From: Simmondsia chinensis
Taxonomy: Eukaryota; Streptophyta; Magnoliopsida; Caryophyllales; Simmondsiaceae
NCBI GenBank assembly: GCA_018398585.1
Contig: JAGTTD010000007.1
Span: 37,104,911 to 37,168,910, forward strand
Direction of reading: 5' to 3'
DNA length: 64,000 nucleotides
In this document: positions 21,181 through 33,057 of the stretch, in pieces
Numbering within the stretch: the first letter of the stretch is position 1
How the letters are laid out: each line of letters starts with the position of its first letter
The notes under the pieces: generated by a model
Told to the model about the DNA's origin: nothing
Databases searched by the model: none
The model's input: the letters and a program-made list of their open reading frames with translations, nothing else
Position numbers and translations under genes: made by a program

Positions 21181-21449
21181 CAGTGGCACTTAGCTGTATG
21201 CCAGGTAAGTGAGACCACTCCATCTCCTAGATAGAATGAAGACCGAACTTGACAACTCAATCTGTTGTCATATCGGCATATCTGAAACAATGATTACAAC
21301 TTATCTTTCCTCTAACTCTCTTGGTCCTGATGATAATTCTTGACGATTTTCTTGATCTATCATGGTGTACAGTAACTCTCTTTGAGCGCCTTGATTTTAT
21401 GGGACAAAAAAGGGGTTTGGCTAATGGGATGAATATAATAGTTCTCGTT
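21181..21449 (-). other. Possible retroelement remnant, unassigned
   Basis: The minus strand is open over 21257-21511 with a basic stretch (RSRKSSRIIIRTKRVRGK) followed by SCNHC, loosely like a copia gag basic/zinc-knuckle region. Not strong enough for a call. Confidence 0.25.
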
Positions 21450-21570
21450 AGGAGTCCTCGGAAACAGTCTCTCATTAGGGTATCACCTTGATGAGGTAAG
21501 GTTACATACATCCTACCCCCCAGACCCTACTTTTACAGGAGTCCTTGAGGCATTGGCCTTGTTGTTGATG
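21450..21570 (+). repeat. SINE 3' domain without a 5S head
   Basis: GGAAACAGTCTCTCATTAGG, then GGTAAGGTTACATACATCC, a C-run with CAGACCCTAC, and a GTTGTTG tail. The head upstream is not 5S-like. No target duplication found. Confidence 0.6.
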
Positions 21571-21772
21571 AAAATAGCAGTCCTATTTTTGATTTTATTT
21601 CTAAACAAAAAAAATTAATAAGAGATGGGCCAGGCCCAAAAACCAAACAAGGCTAATAAAATTAAAAGATCATAACCAATCAGTTCACAAGCCCAACAAC
21701 TTATACAACCCAAATGAGCATAAAAACTTGTGATAGAAATGAAGCCCAAACTAATAAAATATAGGGTTATTC

Positions 21773-22155
21773 AAACAAAAGGTCCGGTATTTTATTTATC
21801 ATATTAATTTAATTATTATATTTTTAATATTTGTTAATTTATTCCTCATATAACTAATATTATGTCAATTTGGTCATTAAAGTAAAATTTATGTTAAGTT
21901 ATTAATTAAACTTTTAATAGTTTGGTCATGGGTTGGGTTAAATTGAGTTAACGAGTGGATTTACAGTGGGTTACTTGCCTCTAATGTAATTGTGTCGTCA
22001 AAAATTACTTCAGTTATGTAACTTCATTTTGACCAAAGAAGTAAATTGATAAAATATAAATTATAGAGGAACTAAATTAATACAATTAAAATTACAAACA
22101 CCAAATTGACACAATGATAAATATAAATTATACAGGGACTTTATTAAAATATCAA
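21773..22155. mobile_element. Palindromic MITE, family F1
   Basis: The left arm GGGTTATTCAAACAAAAGG mirrors the right arm ATACAGGGACTTTATTAAAA. The core has the typical GGGTTAAATTGAGTTAACG word. Confidence 0.55.
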
Positions 22156-22229
22156 AATATTTGAACAGTAAATATTAATCCTCAAAACCCATTTTAAAAT
22201 CAAGAGTTCATATTTCAGAAAGAAATTAT

Positions 22230-23145
22230 CACTTAGCTATTATGAGTTTTGATATTTATCAATTAGATATTTTTTTTTTGTTGTGATTTGATAAATTTTT
22301 ATTGAAAAACGCTAAAATTAAACATAATTTCAAAAACATATTAGTATTTTTATTAAAATTTGATGATTTTTGGCAAAAAATTGTGAAAATAACATATGAA
22401 TGTTGCAAAATTTAGGTAATGTATGTTAACAGTGGATATTTTATTTTCGCTGAATTTTTTACAGAACACTAGCATGGTTTATATATATCGGTGTTGAGCA
22501 TGAGTCCAGTACCCTAACTGGCTATTCTCATAATGCGTCGAGTATAATCTACTCGTTAGTGCTCCAACCAGCATGGTTACCCGTGACCGATGTGATATTC
22601 GAATCTTAACGGGTTGAGTATACCCTAACTGACCTAAGAGGGTACCAACACGCAAGGACTGGATCCCATTAGAGCCCTAAAGTTAAGCGTGCTTGGGCGA
22701 GAGCAGTACCAAGATGGTGACTTCCTGCAAAGTCCTCGTGGACCCCTCGGGTTAGGGGTTCTCGAAAACGGTCTCTCTTCAGGGTAGCACTTTAGGGGGA
22801 AGGCTGCGTACATCCACCCCCCTACCCCTACTTAAGCGAGAGCCCTTGGGACACTAGAAATATTGTTTTAGTATACCCTGAAGGGCTATTCTTGGATTGG
22901 GCAATGATCGAAATTCTGGGTATTCGGATATTTTTGTTCACCTTTTATATATATCATCGTAATTATGTATTATATCATCATTATTTGCATAAAAGTGGTC
23001 TTATTCTTAAAAAATATATTAAAGTTTAATATAGGATATTTAGATGATAAAATATTCAAAATTTAGGATGCCTCATTGTATATATTAAAATGTCAAACAC
23101 TTAAATAATAAATGATCAAAAACTAAGGGTACCGGGCGATAACTT
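22230..23145. mobile_element. Palindromic MITE, family F2, split by later insertions
   Basis: The left arm with AATTATCACTTAGCTAT is at 22230-22490 and the right arm ending at CGATAACTTTT is at 22940-23145. The 5S-derived SINE at 22627 lies between them with other unclassified sequence. Confidence 0.5.
22627..22869 (+). mobile_element. 5S rRNA-derived SINE, copy 4 (long subfamily)
   Basis: Plus-strand copy with GGATCCCATTAGAGCCCTAA, AGTTAAGCGTGCTTGGGCGA, a 5S-like 3' end, then the SINE domain GGGGGAAGGCTGCGTACATC. The exact 10-bp repeat AGTATACCCT flanks it at 22617-22626 and 22870-22879. Confidence 0.88.
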
Positions 23146-23439
23146 TTATACTAGTACTGTCACGTGAGATATAGAGATGATATTTATATTTTAAAACTAA
23201 TATTATAAGATTATGTATTATCATATTAAAATTTTGTTGAGTTTGATTTGCTCTTTAATTTTTATGTATTGGTGTTGTATTGAATTTAACGTACAGAATA
23301 TAACTTAATTTATTATTTATTCTTTTTTTTTTTTGATCTAAAATATTAAATGATACAATCTTAGAAATGCTTGATTTAAGGTTTAGATACTTTTGATAAC
23401 ACCCCTCTAGAATTAGTTGGATTGGAATTGGAAATACTT

Positions 23440-23940
23440 GACTAGGTGAAATGTGGCGGGTAAAACTCGTTATCCACCGGTCACCATCCTGCTTGAGGCG
23501 GGTAGCGGGTACTGGAATAGTATTGTACCTGTTCCACCCCATTTCAAACCCACCTTGCCTCGTCTTATACCCACCGCACCCTCCTCTATTTTGTATCTAG
23601 TTAACTTTTAAATTAAAAAATACATGCTTAAATTTAATTACTTAAATTATTTATCAATATATAAAAAATATAATTAAAAATTTTAAAAATAGTATTAAAT
23701 AATTAGCATGGGCGAGCATAGAAAATTATTTTGTACCCACATTAGGGCAGGTATGGGGCGGATAATGGATACTGCTGGATATTCGTAGGTCACCAGGCGG
23801 GTACCATTATGAATTTGTACTCGTCAGGACGGGTATGAGTATTCAATTCATACCCATGGCGGGTACTGGATATGAATTTGGGTGGCAGATACGAATATGG
23901 AGGAGGCACCTCTTATAACTGCTCGCCTCACTGCCTTCTC
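23440..23940. mobile_element. hAT-like element with GGCGGGTA words
   Basis: Filled with GCGGGTA and TACCCGC words in both senses, starting ATGTGGCGGGTAAAAC and ending near CTCGCCTCACTGCC. Relative of the piece at 10762-11142. Ends imprecise. Confidence 0.45.
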
Positions 23941-23999
23941 TATACTTGACTATAACAAATAGAAGATTTTAAGACGCTTGCTTGTGGAGGAGGAGTTAT

Positions 24000-24355
24000 T
24001 TATATCATTCCCTTATCTTTTATTTCATTTAAAATGGTCCCTCATCTTTTAAAAATTGTTAAAATTAATTTTTCATCTTTTTTTTTATTCAAAATGGTTC
24101 CTCGTGTCTTATTTTATAACAAAATTCGTCCCTCATTTTTTAATTTTTAGATAATTTTGGTTACAATATGTGGGACTAGTTTTGCATTAAAACAAAATAT
24201 GAGCAACTATTTTGAATAAAAGAAAAGACAAGAAACTAATTTGAATAAATTTAAAAAGTGAAAGAATTAATTTAAACAAAATTATAAATATTAGAGATTA
24301 ATTTAATTAAAACAAATGATAATAAATTAATTTGAATAAATTTTTAAAAAATAAC
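24000..24355. mobile_element. Palindromic MITE in the upstream region of the repeat-protein gene
   Basis: The left half carries CATTTAAAATGGTCCCTC and TTCAAAATGGTTCC; the right half carries the inverse words (AATTTGAATAAATTTAAAAA, ACTATTTTGAATAAA). It ends about 100 bp before the gene's ATG. Confidence 0.45.
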
Positions 24356-24452
24356 AACACTGTAAATAAGCAATTTCTCTTTGTAGCGGCAACGAGTGCC
24401 GTCTCACTCTCTCCCACTGATCATTTGCATTTAAAGCTGCTGCAGTTCATTA

Positions 24453-25913
24453 ATGGCGGACGACAATGGCGGTTTCTCATCTCTACCTGTCAACTACGTC
24501 ACCATCTTGGACCTCCACCAGCGATGGCTCAAGCAGCAGCAGCAGCAGAAGAAGATGGAGAAGGGGGACGAAGATCAAAAACAGCAGCAAAATCACACCG
24601 CACGGGTAATCGGAGATGAAGAATGCAAGGAGAAAGAGATTCAAGATGAGAAATCAGATGGAAAACGCAATTTTAACCCTAGAAATGTACGGAATTACAC
24701 TGGACGAGAAATCGAAGATGAAGAATGCAAGGAAAAAGAGGTTAAGGGTCGGAAATCAGATGAAAAGCGCACTTTCGGAAACCCTAGCCCTAGAATTCCA
24801 CCCCGTTTTCGTGGAACAAGAAAACAACAGCAAAATCAACAGAATCACACTGGACTAAAAAATGAAGAACGAGAATGCGAGGAGAAAGAGGTTGGAGATG
24901 AGAAAAAATCAGGTGCAAAACGCACTTTCGAAAACCCTAACCTCAGAATTCGACGCCCATTTCGTGGAAATAATCGCTCTGTTGAAGAAAGAAGACTACA
25001 GCAAAATCTACGGAATCACACTAAACTGGAAAATGACGATGAAGAATGCAAGGAAGAAGAGTTTGAAGATAAGAAATCAGGTGAAAAACGCATATATGGA
25101 AACCCTAACCGTAGAATGCGATGCCCATTTCGTAGAAATGATCGCAGTAGAGGGCGTGATCAGTATCGCGCTGTTGAGGATCAAAAACACCAGCAAAAGC
25201 TACAGAATCACACTGAACAAGAAGAATGCGAAGAAGAAGAGGTTCAGGATCAGAAATCTGGGGAAAAATGTGCTTCAGGAAACCCTAACCCTAGAATTCG
25301 AGGCCCATTTCGCAGAATTTATCGTGCAGTTGATGCGAAGAATCAGAAGCAGGAGGTGGGGATGATCACCGCTGTTGACGTGGGTGGCGATGGAATCGAC
25401 GGTGGGGATCGGAAGATTGGGGATCAGTTAGAGGTAGAGGGGGGAAACAGTGAGAAGGAGAGGAGGAGGAGGAGGAAGAAGAAGAATGGAAGAAAGCAGA
25501 GGAGAGAGACAGATCTCAATGAGGAGAGAGAAAGGGGAAGTTTAGAGAAGAAGGGCAAGGAAGATCGAACGGCTGAGATTGAGCAGAGACTCAAGGAGCT
25601 GAAATTGAACGGTGGAGAGGGGGTGAATGAGAGGACTATCAAAAGCTTAGTTTTTGACAAAGATGATGAAAGAGAAGGGGAAGCTATGGACCTGAAGTCC
25701 ATGGCTGATCGGATGGCTGAGATTGCACCAAGCTTCAACAATCGTACAGTGCATGGAGGGCGAAGTTGGGGGTACAGACGCCGTGGAAGAGGTGGGGGAA
25801 GAGGCGGTGGGAGGTTGAGAGAGGATGGCTTAGTTTGGGCTAGGAAAGATGGGTTTCCGAGCAATGCCATGGGAGAACTCAAGTGTGCTTCTGGAGGTAA
25901 CATCATAAATTGA
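24453..25913 (+). CDS. 486-aa repeat protein with C-terminal RG-rich patch, function unknown
   Basis: An intact ORF starting at ATG 24453 in a good context (ATTAATGGC), ending TGA at 25911-25913. Residues 1-28 form a distinct start (SSLPVNYVTILDLHQRWLKQ) followed by polyglutamine. Five diverged tandem units follow at about 47-80, 81-130, 131-187, 188-251 and 252-300. Each begins with an NHT/NYT triplet and carries an ExECxEKEV acidic core, a KSGEKR turn and a GNPNPRIRxPFR basic end. The middle (about 330-370) is strongly Lys/Arg/Glu rich. Residues 437-454 are an RGG-like patch (RRRGRGGGRGGGR) typical of RNA-binding or methylated proteins. No catalytic motif or membrane segment. Not matched to a named family; an RNA-associated nuclear role is only a hint from the RG patch. 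Confidence 0.7.
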   Translation: MADDNGGFSSLPVNYVTILDLHQRWLKQQQQQKKMEKGDEDQKQQQNHTARVIGDEECKEKEIQDEKSDGKRNFNPRNVRNYTGREIEDEECKEKEVKGRKSDEKRTFGNPSPRIPPRFRGTRKQQQNQQNHTGLKNEERECEEKEVGDEKKSGAKRTFENPNLRIRRPFRGNNRSVEERRLQQNLRNHTKLENDDEECKEEEFEDKKSGEKRIYGNPNRRMRCPFRRNDRSRGRDQYRAVEDQKHQQKLQNHTEQEECEEEEVQDQKSGEKCASGNPNPRIRGPFRRIYRAVDAKNQKQEVGMITAVDVGGDGIDGGDRKIGDQLEVEGGNSEKERRRRRKKKNGRKQRRETDLNEERERGSLEKKGKEDRTAEIEQRLKELKLNGGEGVNERTIKSLVFDKDDEREGEAMDLKSMADRMAEIAPSFNNRTVHGGRSWGYRRRGRGGGRGGGRLREDGLVWARKDGFPSNAMGELKCASGGNIIN

Positions 25914-27760
25914 AGTTTGATATTATGCTAAGTGCAATGCTGATGAGTTTAAGCTTGTTACTATGATTGAATTTGGTTATCTGATAGTCTGATTGATTAG
26001 TTGTGTAATGAAATATATGTACTGGATATGAGGTTGTCAAGAGTTGGGATCTTGATCAATCGAGAATATTAGTTGTTTTAAACAAATGTGGAAATAGAGT
26101 TTTCACCCAGACGCCTTGACTTACCTATGCGAATCTGAATGCGTTACTTTCCTTTCCTATTCAACCAGGAGTTTCTTATGTTTTAGTAAGAAAAAGACTT
26201 CACTGCTTGATGCGGAGATCGATTGATCAATATGGATCTCGTGGACCCAGAAGCTCTTTGCAAAACTAACTTTTCCATGAATGAGATAGAAACATAGTTC
26301 AGATACAATCACCCTCACTGGCTTATTGATTAGCCCTTGATATAGGCGATGACAATGGCATAATTTTGACCATTGCTTTTTTTCTTTTCTTTGGTTGGTC
26401 AATGAGGTTGGGGAGATTTGAATGTAGGACATCTTAGCTTAGGGTCTTAATGTTGGCATTGTTTTTGGTGTTAAACCGAGGCCTTTGGCTCGCATTACTA
26501 TCAAAAGTAAAATGGAGAGACTAGAGTTTTTTGGGTTGAAAGTGTTCTAATTGCCAATTGGTCGCCTTTCGCCTTGTGGGTTTTAGTATTCAGTCTTAGA
26601 ATGGTTCCGTAACGATTTTGTGTTTGGGCATTCCACACCTATGGAGGACTTATCTTACCTTAGATAGTTTGCCATTCGTGTGATTAGTGACTGTGTTCTT
26701 TATTGGGAGTTTTGTCAAAGTCTAGTTAAGTGACTTTGATTATTCTCTTCATTTAGTGAACAATATGGTTGAGAAGAAAGATAGATTGAGAAGAAAGAGA
26801 GGAAGGGGAAAATTTTGAGGAAATGTGCCTAGTAGGGTATCTCGGGTAGGGGAAGAGCAAGAAATTTAGATTGCGAATGTTTGAATGTGAGCTATGTGTG
26901 TTTGTGTTAGAGCATTGTTAATGTGAATATGGTTCTCCCGAGCATGAAAGGAGTCACGATTATTGAGGGTTTGTAACTTTTCAGTGCAAAAGTTGCATAT
27001 GGGAGAGTTTGTAGTTTTTTATGCAAAAGTTGTATTGTATGAGGTTTTATAACTTTGTTACTGCAAAAGTTACATTTGGGTTGACTGATTCTGAGCAAGT
27101 GGGTTTTGAGTTACAATTCAAGATTGTAGTTCAAAATTTCTTAGTGGATGACACACCCAATTGGGTTCTGGTTTTTCCCTCTAGTTGAGAGAGGGTTTCC
27201 ACGTAAATCTCAGTTATGTTATTTTGTTTGACTTTTTCTCTTCTGTTGCGAATACGTGTGATTTTTCCCCACACTTGTGTCTTAACTCTCTAGAGTTGTA
27301 CCCAGCATGTGCCTTTTGTCTTCCCATTTTAGCATGTCACTTTGAGGTTTGTTTCTTTCGAACAGCATTGAGAGAGCATAATTAGGTAACAATACTTTGA
27401 TACTTGGCAAGTTATGGCACCATCTCATGCTTCTTTATATGCTCAAACTTTGCAATTAAGTCTTGAGCTCAGGTGTTGTAAGCACCTTTTGTGCTCTGCT
27501 TATGTAGTTCGTCATATTTGATTACGTCAAGATGGGGCTAGGCTAGGTTTGTTGTTAGAGTATAAAATTATTTTTAGAGCTTCAAATTTCTTGCACAAAG
27601 TATGAGGTAGACATGTGCATTATTTATGTTTCAAGCTCAATATATTAGTGTATAAAACTATTCCTTAATTTTCGTATGTAAGTGTAAGCTTTTGAAAAAG
27701 CTATCCTGTAACTTTGGTAATAGGATGACAACCTTTGAGAAGATAGTGTGTTCAATGTAT
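25914..27760. other. Downstream region of the repeat-protein gene, no gene recognised
   Basis: The first 150-200 bases probably hold the 3' UTR (several AATGAAAT/AATATT words near 26008-26070). Beyond that only short spurious ORFs were seen. Positions 26955-27080 contain a loose tandem repeat (separate entry). Confidence 0.4.
26955..27080. repeat. Loose tandem repeat around GCAAAAGTTGCA
   Basis: Three diverged units of about 40-45 bp, each with TGCAAAAGTT(G/A)(C/T)AT and GGGTTTGTAACTTT-like words. Confidence 0.5.
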
Positions 27761-27764
27761 CAGC

Positions 27765-27912
27765 TTCTTTGGTTGGCGTAGTGGTTAAAATATCTGCCCC
27801 TTTTTGTCTACTTCACGAGCTTGAAGCTCACTTGTCCGCATTTCCCTCAGTTGTTGGCCTCGTTTATGAAATTTGTAATCTCTTTACCGAGGGTAAAAAA
27901 AAAAAAAAAAGT
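27765..27912 (+). repeat. tRNA-derived SINE with poly-A tail
   Basis: The A box TTGGCGTAGTGGTTA (27771-27787 area), a weak B box GAGCTTGAAGCTC near 27820-27832 and a poly-A tail at about 27896-27911. Target duplication not found. Confidence 0.55.
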
Positions 27913-28264
27913 ATGTCCATACTATGAAACAGAGAAAGAAAAGGGTTGATGTAGATTGGGGCTCCAAGCCAAAAATTCCAGAAGCTACAATGCCTGTAGA
28001 TCTGGTTGATCTTTTATCTGAATCAGACTTAGACCTGCACTTCTTTGTTGAGGAAACCTAGAAGTAGGGCGTGAGTTCGGTCTTTAGTTTGATAGTTAAG
28101 ATGAAATCTCATTAGGACCCTACAAGACATGGTAGGCAGAGGCTAGAGGTGGCCAGTGGGCCGGGCCGGGCCTTGGCCCCCCCAAGAGAGGGGAGGCCCG
28201 AGCCTGGGATCGGGCCCGGCCTGTTTGGGGGTAGAAACCCCCTAAAATAATGGTGAAAATTTTT

Positions 28265-28345
28265 TGAGGGTGGGAGGATTCGAACTCCAGACCTCTCGCA
28301 TGTTAAGCTAAGCCTCCACCATATGAGCTACAACTTTTTTTATGA
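28265..28345 (-). repeat. tRNA-derived SINE head (minus)
   Basis: On the minus strand TAGCTCATATGGTGGAGGC (A box) and GGAGTTCGAATCC (B box) are spaced as in a tRNA gene. Confidence 0.5.
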
Positions 28346-28547
28346 TATATTAGGGTAAAGAAAATATTAAATTATATATATCTCACAAAAAAGGGGTGAA
28401 CATTCGGGCCTTATATAGTTTGTTTATAAAAAAGTTTTTGAGATATATATGTTTATAAAAAATATTAAATTAAACACAGAGGCAGTTATATTAGGTATAT
28501 ATATGCCTTATAGTTTGTTTATCCACTAAAAAAAATAAAATAAAATT

Positions 28548-28669
28548 GGGGCTCACATGGTAATTGATTGGTAAGGCTTACATGTTAAGAGGTATGGAGT
28601 TCGAATCCTAGTAGTGTTACTTTTGTGTCTAATTTTCGTGATATTAATTAAAAAAAAAAAAAAAAAAAA
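28548..28669 (+). repeat. tRNA-derived SINE with poly-A tail (plus)
   Basis: An A-box-like TGGTAATTGATTGGTAAGG, the B box GAGTTCGAATCC (28597-28609 area) and an 18-20 base A-run ending near 28669. Confidence 0.55.
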
Positions 28670-28740
28670 CTGGGGGTGACTGCCGGGCCAGGCCTTGGCC
28701 CGTCCCAGGCCCGGCCCGAACAGGCCTGTGGCCACCTCTA

Positions 28741-29385
28741 AAAGGCAAGAAGTCAAGGAAATAAAGGATCGTCAGCGCAGTGCAAATGTAGTAGGGCTCT
28801 TTTAGCCCTTGATCAGGATTTGTTGTGATCGGAGGACTGGCCTTTTCTGGGTTCGGGCAGTTTTTATATTGTGAGGGTGTGGGGCTTCTTTTGCTCGGTT
28901 GGAGCGGCTCCTGTTCTTTGGTCAAGTTTAGGTGTTTGCGGTTATCTCTTGAAGTATGGGAGAGTTTATTTCCTTGGATCTTCGTGTTGGTAATTCGGAT
29001 TATATTGTTGAGGTGGTATCGGCGTCTTCATATGAAGGTGTTCATGGGTCTCTGAAGCCTTCTTAGGCGTGCTTTCGCTCACGGGGTGTCTGTGTGCTTG
29101 TCCGCATTTTCTCCCTCGTCTTTACCTAGTTTTTATTTAAGACTATTCTTGGTTGTTTTTAGGCCCAGTCTTGCACTTTTAGCGCCTTTTGGGCTTGTCC
29201 TGATTATCGAAAATAGAAAAATGTTTAAACAGGCTTGCCTTAACGGGAGCTTCTTTAAGGAGCAGAGTGGTGGTTGTTGAAAGAATTTCTTGGGAGTCCT
29301 GACGCATTGCTTGCCTTTGATTATGGTGCGTTTCAAGCCTCTTTTCAGTAGAATTCGTGGTTCTCTCTCTCATAGCTATTCTTAC
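28741..29385. other. Unassigned stretch, no gene recognised
   Basis: Several short overlapping frames but no domain or conserved-looking motif. G/T-rich on the plus strand and possibly the 3' part of a retroelement; not called. Confidence 0.3.
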
Positions 29386-29812
29386 TAGGGGTGTGTTTGA
29401 GTTGAGTCAAGTTGGAGCCCGGTAGGCTCGAAGCTTGGCTCATTAGCATTAAACTCGGCTTTGGCTTGGCTTGAAGTTTGTCAAGCTTTGAAAGTTCAAG
29501 CTCAAGCTCAGCTCATCAGAAGCTCGGGTTCGGCTCAGCTCGATCTAAGCTTGGCGAGCTTCGAATTAAGCTTGCAATATTTCGGCTCATTTAAGCTCAA
29601 TATAGGCTCGTTTGGGCTTGTTGAAGCTCGGGCTTGGCTCATTTACGCTCTAATATGGCTTCACTTAGAAATATTTAAGCAAATATATTATACTACAAGA
29701 GGCTTGCTTAGGCTCATTTAAGCTCGTGAGCTTACGAGCTCGAGCCTCACTAAGCTTGGGCTTAGCTCGATAAGTTAAACGAGCTGGCTGGCTCGGCTCA
29801 ATCGAAAAGCGA
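29386..29812. mobile_element. hAT-like element, left end only
   Basis: Begins CTAGGGGTGTGTTTGAGTTG and continues with GCTCGAGCTT / AAGCTCGG words typical of this element group. No matching right end was found. Confidence 0.4.
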
Positions 29813-30603
29813 TCCGCATTTTGAAGGTGTACTTTATGGAAATTTAATTTCTATGTTAACTTTTTCCTGCTCAAATAGAATCAAAAGTGAAAATTCAAAA
29901 ATTTTTATTTAATGTCTATTTATATTGTGACGTTTTCTAAAAATTTAGGTATGAAAGTAGTCATAAATGGCCCATTAATTCTTCTTTTGCACAATCAACT
30001 GTCTTGTTAGGTTGTCACATGAATTGAATTCTTGGTGAGAAGTTGTATTTCATGAAAATTTAATTCCTATGTCAACTTCTCATGAAACACGTTTGGTTGC
30101 TAAGATGGGAAATAGAAATTCCTTGGATAGGATAGTTAAAAAAAAGGAATTAGAACTTGTTTAGGGAAGGTTAGGTAAGTTACTTCCTACGTTTTGAAGG
30201 AGCAACTTCCACTTTCCGCATTTTATCAATTTTTTGTAAACCAAACAAAAGCTAGAACTTGTACTTGTGATGATTTTCTACTTCCTGCATACCAAACGAG
30301 GCTATACTTTTGTACCTATGGCAGGCCAAATATTCATACTGGAGTTACATGAGTTACCGGACCACTTATGAGTCGTCTCCTACTATTCTTCAAAATAGTG
30401 AAACTTGTGTTCCCACCGCGGAAATATGCAATGTCCGAACAATGTAAATTTAATAGGGCAAATTATGGTAAGACCTCCTGAACTTTGTAATTAACTACAA
30501 CACACCCCTGCGCTTTTAATTTCGAAAAATAGCCTCCTGACTTTACAATTAAGCATAATACACTCCCTACACTTTCAATTTCATAAAATAGCCCTGTAAA
30601 CTT

Positions 30604-33057
30604 TGTTAGGAACAATGTCTTGAAATCCAAATTTATTCTGGATATATTATTTTAATTAATAAATAAAATTGAAGTCCCAGTCGTTTTCTAGTTAAATTTG
30701 TGTATGTGAGCATTTATACTATGTGATTTTCTCTCGGGAGACATCCATGAGATGGGTGTAGTCCTCAAACTATAATTTACATGTTTGTTCTAAGTGGTTT
30801 ATGAGACTAAGCCACAGATAGACTTGGAACAAATGATATGGATTGTTGTTTGAAAGACTCGTAGTCGAAGATAAGTTTGGACTACTTGTATGTTAAGACT
30901 ATAACGTGACACTTTAGATGGCTTGTCTTGGTTATGTGGATGGAGATCCAAAAGTGTTAGGTTAGTGTGTTTGACACACTGAGTTGGACCATGTGGGTTA
31001 CTTATTTCAAGACTATTATCGGAGATGAGTGATTCACATTGTACTGTTTGAACGACGACTAAATTCTGAGGGTATTCTAGTCTTGTGCATGGAGCGTTAG
31101 TTATTTTGGTGTACTATAAGTAAGGTTTAAAACGAATTACTGAAATCCCACGTACACTGGGTAGCGGCGTGAAGTGTGACAATGATCAGGTATTCAATAG
31201 GGAATCTATAGTCTCTTATGAGATACAGATGTCCCCTTAGTTGATTCGCAAATATTTGAATGGTTCGGAAACTTTGGCCAAATTATTCCAAGTGTTTGAC
31301 ATTTGAAATTTATACTGTGAATATGTTCAAGTATAAATGAATTTGTCTCTGATCATGCTTCTTCTTCTTCTTCTTCTCCTTCTCCTTCTTCTTCTTCTTC
31401 CTTTCTTTTACTTTTTCCTCATAATGCATTGGTAATTGATGGGTGGTTTATCTGCAAGCACTCAACTACTTCAGGTTGGGGGTCCCCAGAAACAGTCTCC
31501 TTTCCAGCTGGAAGGGGTAAGGCTGCGTACATCACCCCCCCAGACCCTGCTTTCTGCGGGAGCCGCAAGGCACTGGGACTGTTGTTGTTGTTGTATAAAT
31601 GAATTATTCAGTGAAGGGCGAGTCGGTAACTAATGGAGAAGCTGTGAGAAAGATAATGGTAGTAGTTATATTTATCTTTTGTCATAGACATCTAGTGGAG
31701 GGGTGGTTGTCATCAATACAGTATATTAGGAAAATATCGAATAAATAATTTAAGTCTGGAGTGCAGTGAGATTTATTTAGTGAAATTAAGTCTCATTAAA
31801 TGGTAATTAAATTAATATCATGAGATGATTTAATTTAACCCATTTGGAGTTAGATTTAAATTATCCTCGAGGTCCCTATCCAAGTCTCTGTATTTTATTG
31901 CCATTAGAAAAATGTTAAAGAATTCATGAGATGAATTATTTATCCATAAGATGAGTAAAATTAATTTTGCTAAAGATTATTCATGAGATGAATAAAAGTT
32001 AAAAATTATAAATAAAATAATTTTGGAAAATTAAATTTTATAAGATGAATTTTTACATGTGGGAAACAAAGCAAAAAAAAAAAAAAAAATCGCTTTTGAA
32101 ACCTGCATAGTAGCGATCCGCGTGAACCGGATCCAACGAGCCATGGGTCGTCCACTTTGGGAATCCACGTCCCCAGACCGGGACGAATCACGCGACGCTA
32201 CGTGTCACGCTGAGTTAAACTAACACGCGTGTTTTTGGGACATCGAAACGACGCGTTTTGCCCTCCTTTTGTAATGATACACCGCGTTTTGTATTAAACC
32301 AGCGAATATCACATCAAAAAATTCGATTTTTTTGCTCCAGTATTTTCTTATAAATAGCGGGGCTTATTCTGAGGTTAGGTATCAGAGTCAAAATATTTAT
32401 TTAGGGTTTCTAAAATTGTTTTGGAGATTCAATTTAATATTTTTCGGAGCCCACCCTCTGGGTAGTTCGAGATCATTGCGTAGAAGGTCTCGGGGTCTCG
32501 ATTTTGAAGAATATTATTCTCTTTCTGATTTTTCTTTTTATTGGAGCAATTTCAGGTATGTTTTTCTTTCCTTCTTCTTTTAGTTTCACTTTTCTACTTA
32601 TTTATAGTATTCGATATTATGCCTGTCTAAGTTTATGTATTGTTATGAATGTATTATAGTAAAATGCCTGTAGATCTAAATTAAGAATTTAGATCTGATG
32701 GTTTAAATTATGAAAGTTAGTAGATTTAAAATTAGGAATTTTAAATCAACCCTAGGTTTAAAATTATGAACTCTAAACCTGTTCCGCTGCGTAATCTTTA
32801 GGGAGAATTTTTGAAATTCATCCCAACAACCGGTATTAGGGCAAAAGGTTTATAGAGATAAACCTATTCCCGGGAACTCTCGCACGGGAGGTGTCACGAA
32901 GCGTGACTCTCCGACCGGGGGCTTAGATAGAGAGAAGAGTCTCCTACTCTAAGTGCTCTAATAGGTGCCTATTGTTGTGACCATAGTTGTGAACTATGAA
33001 CCCAATAGTCGGCATCAGAGTTTATTTTTCAACAAAATTCATATGTTTTTCCCAACA
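30604..33057 (+). mobile_element. Solo LTR, 2.45 kb
   Basis: Starts TGTTAGGAACA and ends TTTTCCCAACA, an inverted terminal pair. The exact 5-bp duplication AACTT flanks it at 30599-30603 and 33058-33062. A TATA word (CTTATAAATAGCGG) lies near 32347. The body includes a nested 249-bp SINE. No internal domain or partner LTR remains. Confidence 0.82.
31344..31592 (+). mobile_element. SINE with common 3' domain but no 5S head
   Basis: The exact 13-bp repeat GTATAAATGAATT flanks it at 31331-31343 and 31593-31605. The head holds a (CTT)n run (31360-31400). The 3' domain GGGGTAAGGCTGCGTACATC, CAGACCCTGC and a (GTT)n tail match the 5S-derived family's tail. Confidence 0.85.

Larger units (their letters stand above)
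28144..28740. mobile_element. GC-ended hAT-like element carrying two opposed SINEs
   Basis: Terminal inverted repeats TAGAGGTGGCC (28144-28154) and GGCCACCTCTA (28730-28740), with subterminal GGGCCGGGCC / GGCCCGGCCC words. The flanking 8-mers match poorly. Two tRNA-type SINEs in opposite orientation fill the centre. Confidence 0.55.

Noticed and set aside
24616..25365. Two open frames in another frame of the repeat-protein gene
   Set aside because: Their apparent repeats mirror the repeat units of the 486-aa ORF; they are out-of-frame translations of the same tandem repeats.
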